A stretch of DNA of 64,000 nucleotides from Carnegiea gigantea. Its lineage: Eukaryota; Streptophyta; Magnoliopsida; Caryophyllales; Cactaceae. Positions 23,009-33,915 of the stretch are shown piece after piece. Each line of letters opens with the position of its first letter. The first letter of the stretch is position 1. The notes under the pieces were generated by a model that was not told the origin of the DNA, did no database searches, and saw only the letters and a program-made list of their open reading frames with translations. The stretch is from the NCBI GenBank assembly GCA_029747015.1, contig JAKOGI010000143.1, forward strand, positions 758,001 through 822,000, written 5' to 3'. The translations under genes were made by a program, and so were the position numbers.

Positions 23009-23202
23009 GGTCATGTTCTTTTCGTTAGTAAATTTAAATTTATCAATTTTAACCAACTTCAACCTACTTTGCAAACTTTAACAAAAAAAATACTAATTTC
23101 AACCACTTCAACTTACTTTAATTACCTTCAACCAATTTTAACCAATCTAAACTAATTTAACTCATTTACCAATCCATATTTGCAAATGAAAAGAACAAGT
23201 CA
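23009..23202. mobile_element. Low-complexity MITE, member A
   Basis: The left end GGTCATGTTCTTTTCGTTAG and the right end, in reverse complement GTGACTTGTTCTTTTCATTTG, are inverted repeats. The interior is TTCAACC/TTTAACC-like words. No clean target duplication was found. Confidence 0.5.
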
Positions 23203-23378
23203 CTGGACTTTACTTATTGCAAATATGTCTCCCCTCATCTCCCCGCTTCTGAACTTTACTTACTGCTGTAATAATTTTGTTACTTTGCTGATTGCTAATT
23301 GGCAGTCACTGGAAACCAAAGTGCTAACTGTTATAAAGAGTATTGTTGGACATTATCTGGACGTTGCTCTTATAATTA

Positions 23379-23728
23379 GGGCTCGTTCTTTGCATTGGTA
23401 AATTCATTTTTACCAACCCTCGCCAACTTTTACTAACTTCTATCAAATTTTATAAAAAAATTCTAATCATTTTCAACTCTAACCAATTTCTACCAATTTC
23501 TAAAACTCTTATCAATTTCTTTCAAAAAATTTTACAAAGAAATCTGCACTCATTTACATTTTTTATCAACATCATCCAACTTTCCCAGTTTCTTCTAATC
23601 TTTTCTAACCTTGATCAACTCCTACCAGTCTTCCCCCCAAAAAACGACCAATTTTTATCCACTTCTACCAATATTTAATTATCAATTTTACCTAGTTACC
23701 AACTCCTATTCACCAATAAAAAGAACAG
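23379..23728. mobile_element. Low-complexity MITE, member B
   Basis: 350 bp, flanked by TTA at 23376-23378 and 23729-23731. The left end GGGCTCGTTCTTTGCATTGG and the right end, in reverse complement CTGTTCTTTTTATTGG, form the inverted repeat. The interior is TACCAACTTC/TTTCTACC-like words. Confidence 0.55.
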
Positions 23729-25530
23729 TTATTTTGTCGGTCCCTTTTTGGTTTCTGTGATCACATCCCCTTTTCTATAATTCCCGACGTAGATTCCAAC
23801 ATTACGTTTAAGTAAGAGGAGCCTAGTTATAACCGTCTGAAAAGCGGGGGAAAAATTGCTAGCTAGATGATATAGCTTCTTATAGCTATGGTTGAATTTC
23901 ATCCCTCTAAACTTATTAATATTGTGGATTACGCTCGATCTACATTATTATGAGCATCAGGTTACTTAAAATTTAAAGAGAAACAAAGATTGGTGGAGAG
24001 TCAGCTGAGATGAAAATTATAAACAAAAAAAAAAGCGTGAGAAATTCTATTCAAATAGATGATATGGATTTTTCCCCCAAAAAAAAAGAAAAAAGAAAAC
24101 TGTGGGCTACTAATTTTTGGATTAAACATGATGCTCGAGAAGATTGACACAAGGAGTTGGTGTTTGAAAATTATAAGATAAACTGAACACATCCATAATC
24201 TTCACGGCATTTCCCGTGTTGTTATACCTATTCACATTCAATTCTCCCAATGATTGTTGGACAACTTAAAGATACCCTTTACAACTTTGATGCCAGAGAC
24301 TGCTAGTGGAGGGCATGAATTTTTTTTTTTTTTAAAAAAAAATTATGGATACTGGTTAAATTCTATATACCTCTCTATTTTTTTGGGGTGTATTTGTCAT
24401 ATATTTTATGTTTTAATATATAATTGCTTATGTGTTATATGAGAGTACATACACTTGAGTGTATGATAGAGGCTTTGCTCTTTAGTTGGCAAATTCTTGT
24501 TCCAATTCGATCATTCAAACATAAGAATCTGATAGCGGTTGGTGCCAAAGAAGTTGATCTTTCAAGAGAAGTTCTAAAATTTGTAGGACAAAGGCAGGAA
24601 ATGTTAAGGACATACAAGTTCTACAATTTATAGGTGACTCCTAAGACTCATCGAAGAGCTCCTAACTTTTTAATAGAGATCTAAACCTAGGTAAATTCTA
24701 ATACCTGTTTCAGAGTTTCATGTGTAGATGGATGCTATATATGAAGACTATATGATGAAATGAGTGTATTTTAAATATAACTTGACATTTTTTAAAGACC
24801 ATTAATAGGTAGAAGATGGAGTGGAATTTAAGAATGTATGAAATTTTAGTTAACAGTACACTTCTCAATTGATATCTGAGATTTAAGGGGATGTCAATTC
24901 CCTAAATTTCCTTGGGACAAAGGCATCTTTCTCGAATACCGTCTGCTCAAGGCTAGCAGCTATGCCATTAATGATTCTTAATTACACCTGACAAATAGCC
25001 TGTTTGCTACATCTGTGTGTTGGATTATATTCAAGTTAATCATATATATTTAGTTCAAGTTTATTGAGTTCAGATTGGTTCATGTTGATTTCAATAATAA
25101 CAGTAACAACCATCTGTGTCGGTTCCACTTCAACAGAGTATGAGGAGATCCAAAAATATGTAGCCTTAGCTTTACAAGCATGGCTGTTAGTAGAGAGATC
25201 GATTCTTATAAACCCCCCCAAAAAAAATGGGGGGTTGATAACTTGATATCAAGTGGGCTGATTTTTGTTCAATGAAATGTGTATTTCAAAGTAAACTAAC
25301 TTTGCAGGAAAAATCTTTCATTTTAGTCGAGTTAATTTAAGTTTCAATCAAAAAGAGATTAGCCTAATTTGACTGTCATTTCATATATTAGTTCAGGTCA
25401 TTTAATTTTGATTGCAGATATTGGATCAATTTTCTCATATAAGCATTATTGATTCTAGCTGTAGGTACCACTGTATTAATTTCTTCAACTGCCAATGTTG
25501 ATGCCCCAAAATTTGGTGCATTGCGATCAG

Positions 25531-25537
25531 TATAAAA
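25531..25537 (+). promoter_or_regulatory. TATA box of the small glycine-rich protein gene
   Basis: TATAAAA lies 76 bp upstream of the ATG, which would give a leader of about 40-50 nt. Confidence 0.6.
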
Positions 25538-25606
25538 CGCCATCGCTCCCTGCTACACTGCCATCAATTGGGTTCCCGGGTGACAGATTATATAGTAAGG
25601 AAAAAT

Positions 25607-26206
25607 ATGACTAGGCAGTTTGTTCTTTTAGTGCTCATGGGTTCTCTTATTTGGAGCCCAGTTAATGCTAGGAAGCTCAGTGGTGGGCTTCATGACCAAA
25701 AGAACATTCTCCCAAGTGGGCTGGGCCTTGGTGCAGGGGCTGGGGCCGGAGCAGGTGTTGGGCTTGGTATTGACGGCGCCGGATTGGGCCTCGGTTGGGG
25801 ACAAGGAGTTGCGGTCGGTATTGGTGGAGGAGCCGCAGGAGGTGGAGGCATCGGTGGCGGTCTTGGTGGTGGAGGAGGCTTGGGCGGCGGCGGCGGCGGC
25901 GGCCTCGGTGGTGGAGCTGGCGGAGGTGGAGGTGTAGGAGGTGGTCTTGGCGGTGGAGCTGGTGGCGGTCTTGGCGGTGGAACTGGTGGTGGCGGAGGCT
26001 TGGGCAGTGGTGGTGGCCTCGGTGGTGGAGGTGCTGGGGGTGGTCTTGGCGGTGGACCTGGTGGTGGCGGAGGCTTGGGCGGTGGTGGTGGCCTCGGTGG
26101 TGGAGGTGCAGGAGGGGCTCTTGGCGGCGGAGCAGGTGGCGGTCTTGGCGGTGGAGCTGGTGGTGGCGGAGGAGCCGGTGGTGGAGTGGGTGGAGGGCTT
26201 CCTTAG
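25607..26206 (+). CDS. Secreted glycine-rich protein, 199 aa
   Basis: ATG 25607 is the first in-frame ATG after the TATA box. The N-terminus has a basic start and a hydrophobic core (FVLLVLMGSLIW), with a likely signal-peptidase site after PVNA. After RKLSGGLHDQKNILPSG the protein is almost pure glycine with Leu, Ala and Val: GLGLGAGAGAG, then many GGGLGGG/GGAGGG units with no Cys or Tyr. This matches class I plant glycine-rich proteins, which are often structural components of the cell wall; that role is inferred from composition. It is intronless and ends in GGVGGGLP. Long frames on the other strand and in the other phases are composition artefacts. Confidence 0.85.
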   Translation: MTRQFVLLVLMGSLIWSPVNARKLSGGLHDQKNILPSGLGLGAGAGAGAGVGLGIDGAGLGLGWGQGVAVGIGGGAAGGGGIGGGLGGGGGLGGGGGGGLGGGAGGGGGVGGGLGGGAGGGLGGGTGGGGGLGSGGGLGGGGAGGGLGGGPGGGGGLGGGGGLGGGGAGGALGGGAGGGLGGGAGGGGGAGGGVGGGLP

Positions 26207-27447
26207 GCTAATATGCTTTAACCACATGGTGTAGTATTCAGTAATTAATTTGCTCTACTAGTAAATAATCTAGTAATAACTTGGAAGCACTAAAGTCGAG
26301 TAATGTCGCCTGGATTTCATGTTTTTCCCCTTCCATGCATATGTGTTCATTGAGAAGCCCATACTTTGGCTGAGAATATGATGTTCTTGCCTTAGGGGCA
26401 TATATGTGTGAAATTCAATCATGACTTAAAGTTGTATGTAAGCCATATGTCCTCCAGATTGCAAGATAAAATAATTTCTTTTCTAGCAATTATAACTATA
26501 ATTAGTCCTTGAGCTAACCATCATTGTGATTGATCAAAGACTGTTGGACACATCAAGTTTTTCGCAAAATAATTAGCATGTGTCTTTCGTTGTTTTCGCA
26601 TTTAAAATGTTTGTTGTAACATTATAAGATTTTAATATAGGAACTTAATTAATATATTGCTAGTAAATAAAATTAGGTTGAATTAGACTTCAAAAACTTC
26701 GCTTGATGTGATATGTACTTAGGTTTGTTCACTGAAAGATCTGAACTTAATTAGGTATATGGCATATTAATGCTTTAGAGTTCCTGCGATGATATAAGAG
26801 GCGCCTGTCTGCCATGATGAAGGGAAACAAGGGACAAGCACAGTTAACATAGCTAGCACAGCGTTAAGTCTGCGCGCATTGGTGTTAAAAAAAATGATTT
26901 TAGGTACCATGTTTGATCACTTTGATTGTTCTACAAAAATTTCTAATTATGAGAATTTTATTACCAAACATTACGTACTGACATTCAAACAAGTAATATC
27001 GTGGTTTAAAGCTTTCGTGTCAAATTAGTTTCGATAATCAATGCGAATATATCTACGGAGTTATCAAGGCTTAATAGTTTCCTATATTAGCAGCTGATTT
27101 GATGGGGCGTGCTCTTGTGACAAGGAGCACATAATCTCTATTTTTACCGCTTATCTTTGCTTTAAAAAAAAAAAAGTTTGCAATATCAAATTAATTGTGT
27201 CTTTTGACTCACATGCAAAGGATATCATAAAAATCATGTAAATCTTCTCTAAAAGTTTCAAACCTTATTCATTTACAAATTTTAGCGTTAATCTGTAAGG
27301 ATCTATTTACAAATCTTGAGATGTTCCTATAAATTTCAGTAAACATAAATAGATCAGATAAAATAAAATGCATAGGGTGTATGGTCCACAAAAGCTCCAA
27401 TGAAGGCATATTGGATGTTTATGTTTTTGACACGTTGATGGTGAAAA
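26207..27447. other. Intergenic DNA, no gene seen
   Basis: The 3' UTR of the small glycine-rich gene is followed by AT-rich DNA. No coding region, inverted-repeat element or RNA gene was recognised. Confidence 0.6.
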
Positions 27448-27463
27448 AGATTAATTATGCATA

Positions 27464-28372
27464 TTTTTTTTTTTTACAATGATAAAATGAAGTATAGCCA
27501 ATGTTAGGTGCCTCTTCTCACAAGAGTACGTCCAACTACATCTGCTGCAAGAATATCACCAAGCGCTGGAGAGAAACAAACATCTGAAGAAATCGAATTC
27601 GTGATAAAGTGACCAAATTTAGATAACCAGTTAGCCACCATATTTGCCCCTCGAAAGATGTGTTTGATTTGGAACAGGGTGTCATGTTTATCCCATATTT
27701 GAACGTCTTCGATAATTGTAGCGATCTTCTAGGGAACTTGGATTTTGCCTGCTAGTGCTTGAATCACTGTAGTATTGTTTCCTTCAATCAGTAGCATCTT
27801 GTATCCTACTTGTATGGCCGCACTAACCCCATTCTTGAGTGCTCTTACTTCAGCTACCATGATTGAAGTAGTCCCATAAGTAGCAGCTCCTACTTTGAGT
27901 AGTTTGCCTGTCCAGTCTCGTAGTACATAACCTTCCGCTGTTGATGAGTTGAGGAGCGACCCGTCAAAATTGATTTTAATAAATCCTGGTGGTGGGGGGT
28001 GCCACCTAATAAGGTAGAAGGGTTTGGGAGGGGAAGAAGGGTCTCCCCTCAGTGAATAACCATCCGATATACAAGCTCGGATTCTCCACTCGGCTTATGC
28101 CTTTTTTACTTTGATGAGGCATTTTAAAGGGTTAAAATCGAATACTATTGCATTTCTCTCTTTTCAAATGCTCCAAATGAGAGAGGATAATTTTTGGAGC
28201 AGTTTTGGATTACGAGAGGATCTTACCCTTTGTAACACTTCAGTTAGTTGCTGGTAGCCACCTGATGAGAACTGTATAGGGAACTATTGGTGTTTATCTG
28301 CTAGGTCCTAGACCTTTTTACCTATCGAGCGTTCACTAAATAAATGGACAATTGACTCAATGTCACCCAGGC
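27464..28372 (-). mobile_element. 5'-truncated L1-type LINE with RNase H domain
   Basis: On the minus strand, the end of the zinc-finger RT linker (IWSI-KERNAIVFDF) is followed by W-H-P-P-P-P-G-F-I-K-I-N-F-D-G-S, the start of a plant LINE-type RNase H domain. AEVRALKNG and GANMVANWLSKFG come next. Two catalytic positions appear changed (IEGNN where D is expected, and ANWL where ADWL is expected), and several stops are present. A 12-base poly(T) at 27464-27475 is the poly(A) tail in reverse. A 16-nt direct repeat, AGATTAATTATRCATA, flanks the insertion at 27448-27463 and 28373-28388. This is a classic target-primed, 5'-truncated LINE copy. Confidence 0.88.
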
Positions 28373-28388
28373 AGATTAATTATACATA

Positions 28389-28955
28389 AAAGAAGATTTC
28401 TGCAGAACATGCACGCATGTTCATCTGAGCTACTATTCTTCATTATTGTCTGCACTAAGAAAAAAAAAAAGGATTAGTTCTAACGCTTTTTGGGAATTGT
28501 ATTCTAAATCCTAATTATAGGGAGTCAGCAGCGATTTGTTGGTTCTTGATTTGTTATATAAGGGAATATTATTGAGTAAGCAAGATCTACTAATTTGAGA
28601 TTAATACAGGTCAAATAGTATATTGTATTTGATAAATTAAAGTAGATCTTGTAATGTGAAATGGTGTATATTGTATCCTTGAAAGAGACATGGAGTAGAT
28701 TTTCCTTCATAATTAATCTGAGTTATAATTAGCTTGCAGGAGAAAATGCGACATAAACAATTGAGAATAATTAACAAAGATTTCGGTGGGCTAATTATCA
28801 CTAACAAGAGCAATGTGAAGAGACAATACAACTTAAGTGTTGTAAGGGATCACGTCATGCATTGTTGTCTGGCCATGGTTAATTTGCAGTTCAAGGTAAT
28901 TTCTACACAGTCAGGTTGTTTTTTGCCTGGGGCCCTAAGTTGAAGAAGTCCCGAC
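28389..28955. other. Intergenic DNA, no gene seen
   Basis: AT-rich, with an A run near 28460. No gene, repeat boundary or RNA gene recognised. Confidence 0.55.
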
Positions 28956-28958
28956 TGA

Positions 28959-29780
28959 GGCCCTGTTCCTTTCATTGGTAAATCCAATTTATCAGCTTTT
29001 TTAACCAACTTCAGCCCACTTTACGAACTTCAATAAAAAAATGCTAACTTCAACGTATTTCAATCAACTTCTTTATACCACAGCAGCTTCTTTGTCGAAA
29101 GGGAATCCTGGCATTGGAAGCCAACGTATGCAGCTTTTGTACCACAGCAGAGGAGACCATTGATCATCTGTTGCTAACTTATCAGCTCTCACGGCAGATT
29201 TGGTGTGTTTTCTCCTCTAAGGAACCCAGTTATACTTCCGGGGTCCCTGCAATAGTGGTATGATATTTGGATGAATCAAAGAATGTCTAATAGAACGAGA
29301 AAGAAGTTTTGGATGCTGACTTTCTTTGCGATAACCTGGAGTCTGTGGATGCTCCGGAACAGTGTAGTTTTTGAGCAACATAATATACACACTGAGACAG
29401 TGCTGCACACCATCAAGTGGAGGATCTCCATCTGGTCCAAGGCTTGGCATAAAGAAATACCATACAGTGCACAAGAGCTGGTTAGGAATTTCACAAGCTT
29501 AGCAAACCTATTTCCCTAGTCTATGATGATTGATTGTGTTCAACTTTTGTAATTGTTTGACGATTTTTACCAATAATCGGAAAAAAAAATTTCAATCAAC
29601 TTCAAGCAACTTCAAGCAATTTCAATCTATTTCAACCAATTTTAACCCACTCCAACCGACTTCAATTTACTTCAACCCAGTTCAACCTACTTCAAAAAAA
29701 AAAAAAATATCCACTTCAAATCACTTCAACTAACTTCACCCATTTTTCAACCCGTATTTTCCAACGAAAAGAACAGGCCT
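28959..29780. mobile_element. Low-complexity MITE, member C, split by a LINE
   Basis: The left end GGCCCTGTTCCTTTCATTGG and the right end, in reverse complement AGGCCTGTTCTTTTCGTTGG, are inverted repeats of about 23 bp. The interior consists of ACTTCAACC-like words and is interrupted at 29072-29588 by a LINE fragment. TGA precedes the left end and follows the right end. Without the LINE the element would be about 290 bp. Confidence 0.6.
29072..29588 (+). mobile_element. 5'-truncated LINE end, zf-RVT type without RNase H
   Basis: The plus-strand translation gives V-C-S-F-C-x6-E-T-I-D-H-L, the zinc-binding region that follows reverse transcriptase in plant non-LTR elements. In another frame follow FFAITWSLWMLRNSVVFEQ and IKWRISIWSKAW. 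There is no RNase H; a stop (29517-29519) comes soon after. The copy ends in about nine A residues. The 15-nt ATTTCAATCAACTTC occurs at 29057-29071 and again at 29589-29603, a perfect target duplication. Because the surrounding MITE is built of similar words, chance contributes somewhat, but the repeat sits exactly at the poly(A). Confidence 0.8.
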
Positions 29781-32200
29781 TGAGCCTATAATCAACACTT
29801 AATATCCATATGCATAGTATTTATATCATGAAAAGTTGATCTGATTCTGACTCTTTTACGAGTTACTTGGGTTATCATGATCAACATACAATACCACCAT
29901 TTAGTTTGAGTCTCACCTTAACGGGATTTAATGAGATTCAACTGTGTGTATGTTTACTTCTAAAAGCATATAGATTAATGTTGAGAGACGACCTGTAAAA
30001 GATATTAATTAATTAAAAATAAATTTTTGATATGTTATCTCTTGTAAGATAAAACGTATTGGCCAACGGTTTGGGATGTCAGTTCTTTCAATCGGAAAAG
30101 TTTTTAAAAGTTGTTACCAAAGACATTGATTCAAATATCACCTATATAGAATTTTGTGCCTCACTTACACCCCCCAAAAAAAAAAAACCCATGTTGAAAA
30201 ATGACTTCAAAGGATAATACTAAGGAGTGAGTAACAACCATAAATTGAAAATTGAGCTTATTAAAATGAGAAGTTAAACTATCATCATATATGACTCCCA
30301 ATTTTTGACGAGGTTATGTAGTGTAAGTACCACGGTCACCAACACTTCCATAAAAATCTATCAATATGATCATGCATGGTAATATACACACTTAATTGGT
30401 CAAAACTTTAATTTGTAGCCTATTCAGCAAAGCACTTTCACGGCATACATACTAGAAAATATATTTGGTAAGACTTGAGTTTTATTCAATGAGTTAGACT
30501 AGATACATATGAATTAGCGTGTAACATCGAACAAGTAAGGGTATAATATATGGTATGCATGACCTCAGGGGGGGCCACAATCTAACTAATGCATTAATTT
30601 ATATGATAGCTCAATTTTCACGAAGTACTCAAAATTCATATGTTATATCGAAACATTTAAAAAAAAAAAAAAAATCTCAAATCAACTTTTATGTCAAATC
30701 ATTAAGAACGATAATTCCGAGTCTAATTTTGAATTATGTTTAATCCCTCCATCATATATCAAAGTTAATACTAACCACCATCAAGAGTAATTTGTGTTAA
30801 TAACTTTTTCGTTTGTAAGTAGCCGACTTTGGTATATTCTTCAATGTTGTACTCATGAGTCTGATCTTTCATCTTGACAAGTTCGGACTCAACTTAACGT
30901 GAATACACCTCTATTTATATTTACGAAAGACCCATCACATCATAAATTTATCTTCTTGAACGCAGGGACATCATCTTTTGCATTTTGGATCTTGCTAGAA
31001 GTTGTCTATGTATGATCAAACTAGACCTCATATAGTCCATTGATGAGATAAACCTCCTCCCCCCTCTCTCCTTGTTTTGAGCAAACACTTTTAAATCTTG
31101 CAGCTTCAGAGTCAGTTGGAGGAGGTATGGGCAGCACAATGATGGCAGACCTTTATGGAAGCATCTATATATAGACAACTTAGCTTAGCTAGGTCAATAC
31201 CCTAAAATGTGATCTAGATTGGAAAATCAATTGAAGGGCCCTTTTTCACTGCTTAATTAATTAGGGTGTGGTTTGATGCCTAAAAGGTGACATATTATAT
31301 TGGGGGCCTATTTTAATTGGTCTGATCAATGTTCTTCCAAAATTACAAGTACCAACTCCCACCAATTGACAAACAAATAAAGAGGGACTTGTAATTCAAA
31401 CAAGGAATTGTTCACATGGGTTAGTTTCCTACCTAAAGAGGTCGGGTCTTTGGCCAATTGTGATCTTCCTTCTCCCTTCAATTTGTCCATTTATTCCATT
31501 GTGGAGATCTGCTGTATTCCATAAAAGAGAGGAACAATAACTAATGCAAGACAAATTTGACAGACATGATGACCCACTGTTTGGCATTGGATTTGCCTAA
31601 TTAGTAATTACTATGTTATTCAAATTGACTTAGAAATAGTTTGTTAAGTAATTAAGTAATTAACATTGGATTCTGCAGGATGGGGAAGAAACAGAATGGA
31701 AAAAAGGTACCTAGTTGTATGACATGGAATTAGCAATTGAGAAATGCAATGAGGAGATATATATATATAGGAGAGTACAATGCAGGTTCCTTAGCTTTTC
31801 ATTGCTCTTTGTTAAGTGAATATTCTATCTTTTCTAATGAAAAGTTCAATACATACCAAACTTTAAAAGTTGCGAAATTTATATTTTCTCAAATTTAAGA
31901 ATGTGCTAAAATTTTGAGCATGACAAGATCTTGAAAATGAATGAAACAAGGCATTAATCACATAATTGGGTTATAATCATCAGGGATTTTTTTTGACATT
32001 TTTATTGTATGACACTCTTTTAACGTCCGTATATCGTCCATTCAATGATACTTTTTGACACTCTACGTTGTCAAAAAATCAATTTTCCTTTGTGACAATT
32101 AGGAAACACACATTTCATTCCAGAAAATTTCTTTATCGATCACAATTTGATTTTTATTCATTTGTTAGTTTTATGAGCAAATTAACAATTGCTTGTATGT
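29781..32200. other. Intergenic DNA, no gene seen
   Basis: AT-rich. A C-run/A-run tract lies at 30172-30188. No coding region, RNA gene or bounded repeat could be supported. Confidence 0.6.
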
Positions 32201-33777
32201 AGCTGGTGAAATGGTCCCACTGTCCTTTGCTTCAAAGAAATTTCTGGAAGATACGATATCACCCACTCCACCATCTCTTGTCCAAGTGTATTAACTGCCC
32301 TTGAAAATCACATGATCATGGTCTTATTAGCATGACGCTTTAGAAAAATGATATAGTCATGTGGATTTTTATTTTAATTCCCATGATAATGACATAGTTA
32401 GTAGGTCTTTTATTATATAATTAGTGAGGAATGAACTTCACATATTGACTAATCAGCATCTATCCAGCCACTTCATATATACTTGAGAACTTTTTCACTA
32501 AAAGCAGATGTGAACATCATGTCTATAGCAAATGTCAAATTTATCTTGTCAGATTATTCCAAAATGTCGTACAAGATACCCAATAAAAGGACTAAAGGAG
32601 CATGTTTATCTCATGTAAGTAATTAACTTACAAGACGTTTATATAAAGATGCTAATTAACTAACATGGTATGTACATTTCGATAAATATATCAATTCATT
32701 CTTATTAGTTTTGAATTATTGGGATGAGTTGATAGCCTGTGTATTTTGGTCAGATGGTAGATGGCTCCAAGAGATTATTTAAGCTTACGCTTATTTTCTT
32801 AATATATTTCTCAATAAAGGACCATCAACGGTGAAATATGTGCACCATATACCAATGCAAATTGGGTTGACCTGATAATTAGGGTGTCATTTAATATTTT
32901 ATCGGTGTAGTCGATGAATGTTTAAGTTTAGCCATTCATAATTAGGCAAAACATTTAAGAGTATCTTGTGGTAAAACATAAATCATTACTCATACATGAA
33001 GTGTTGTTGAATTGGTAATTATACAACAAATTTGTATTCAAAATTTCTCTCTCTATGTATGACTCCGTGATAGGTAGTTTCCTAATAGTTTCATTTGTAC
33101 GCCCTCTTTATCAATAGTATGGTATGCTTGCATAACTAAAGATGAACATGAATACGTGATATCTTGAGAATAATTTTCACTTCTTAATACATTGACCTAC
33201 TTCATATGAACAACTAATTGAGAAATGTACAAGACCTCATATGATCTTTATGGGGGCCATTTCCTATTTGATCATCTTATCTCCTTTGGCCTCACTATGT
33301 AAAAAAGAAAATTAAATCAACTGTCTAAACTCCAAAGGGCTGCTGCATGGAAACATGAGACCAACCAATCAGGGGGATACCCTGACTTAGACTTGGCGAT
33401 AAGCTGGAGTAAAAAAAAAAGTTGATCCTTTGACGAGACATTCAACAAAGCTTAATCAAGCTGTTATTCTTTTTAATTAAAGAGTTTTACAACAAAATTG
33501 GACAAGTCAAAGCTTTTGATAATCAGTATCAAATGTCAATAAAGTTCATTCACTTATCTTGTTTAATGTAATCAAACCATTATACCCCAAAGCAAAATCT
33601 TAATTCCACTGTTCCAACTAACGAATGAAAAAAGATATATATAAAAATCATGGACTGCGATTGTCCCGCCCTGCAATTATATGTTACACAAAAGAATGTC
33701 AAGAAAATGAGTAAAATCAGGACAATTATTGACTTGACGGGACATTAATTTATTGGTTTTGGGGGGCCTGACTTGTG

Positions 33778-33785
33778 TATATAAA
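33778..33785 (+). promoter_or_regulatory. TATA box of glycine-rich gene 1
   Basis: TATATAAA sits 131 bp upstream of the ATG. The duplicate has TACATAAA at the same place (40062-40069). Confidence 0.65.
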
Positions 33786-33811
33786 GCACGGATGTGTAGG
33801 CCTCAGGATCT

Positions 33812-33890
33812 CATCACTCAAAGTGCGAGCCATTTGGTCATAACATCACTCAAAGTGCGAGCCATTTGATCATAACATCACTCAAAGTCC
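33812..33890 (+). repeat. 32-bp tandem repeat in the 5' leader
   Basis: CATCACTCAAAGTGCGAGCC plus 12 more bases is present at 33812-33843 and at 33844-33875 with one change. A third partial copy begins at 33876. It lies between the TATA box and the ATG, so it is transcribed leader. Confidence 0.85.
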
Positions 33891-33915
33891 CACTGTTATC
33901 ACCTCAAACAGAGCC

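Larger units (their letters stand above)
22711..25530. other. Intergenic DNA with MITEs, no gene seen
   Basis: Apart from two low-complexity MITEs (about 23009-23202 and 23379-23728) I see only AT-rich sequence, C-run/A-run tracts near 23634, 24075 and 25210-25229, and short chance frames. The last 50 bases before 25531 belong to the promoter of the glycine-rich protein gene. Confidence 0.6.
32201..33915 (+). promoter_or_regulatory. Upstream region of glycine-rich gene 1, duplicated at 39188-40193
   Basis: Blocks in this region recur upstream of the second glycine-rich gene. GATACGATATCACCCACTCC near 32250 matches GATACGTACGATCACCCACTCC near 39225, and a TTTATTGG...GTxxATAAAGCAC block near 33750-33788 matches 40033-40072. 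The duplication therefore includes at least 1.6 kb of upstream DNA. Between the blocks I see no other gene. Confidence 0.65.

Noticed and set aside
25568..25606. Upstream TTG start for the small glycine-rich protein
   Set aside because: Non-ATG; it would add 13 residues in front of a good signal peptide that starts at ATG 25607.
25628..26234. Long frames on both strands across the small glycine-rich gene (Thr/Ser/Ala-rich, Arg/Trp-rich, Val-rich)
   Set aside because: They are phase and strand shadows of GGN repeats; the real frame has a signal peptide and sits behind a TATA box.
29530..29733. Asn/Phe/Gln-rich small protein
   Set aside because: It is a translation of TTCAATC/CTTCAACC words of a MITE interior plus the LINE tail.
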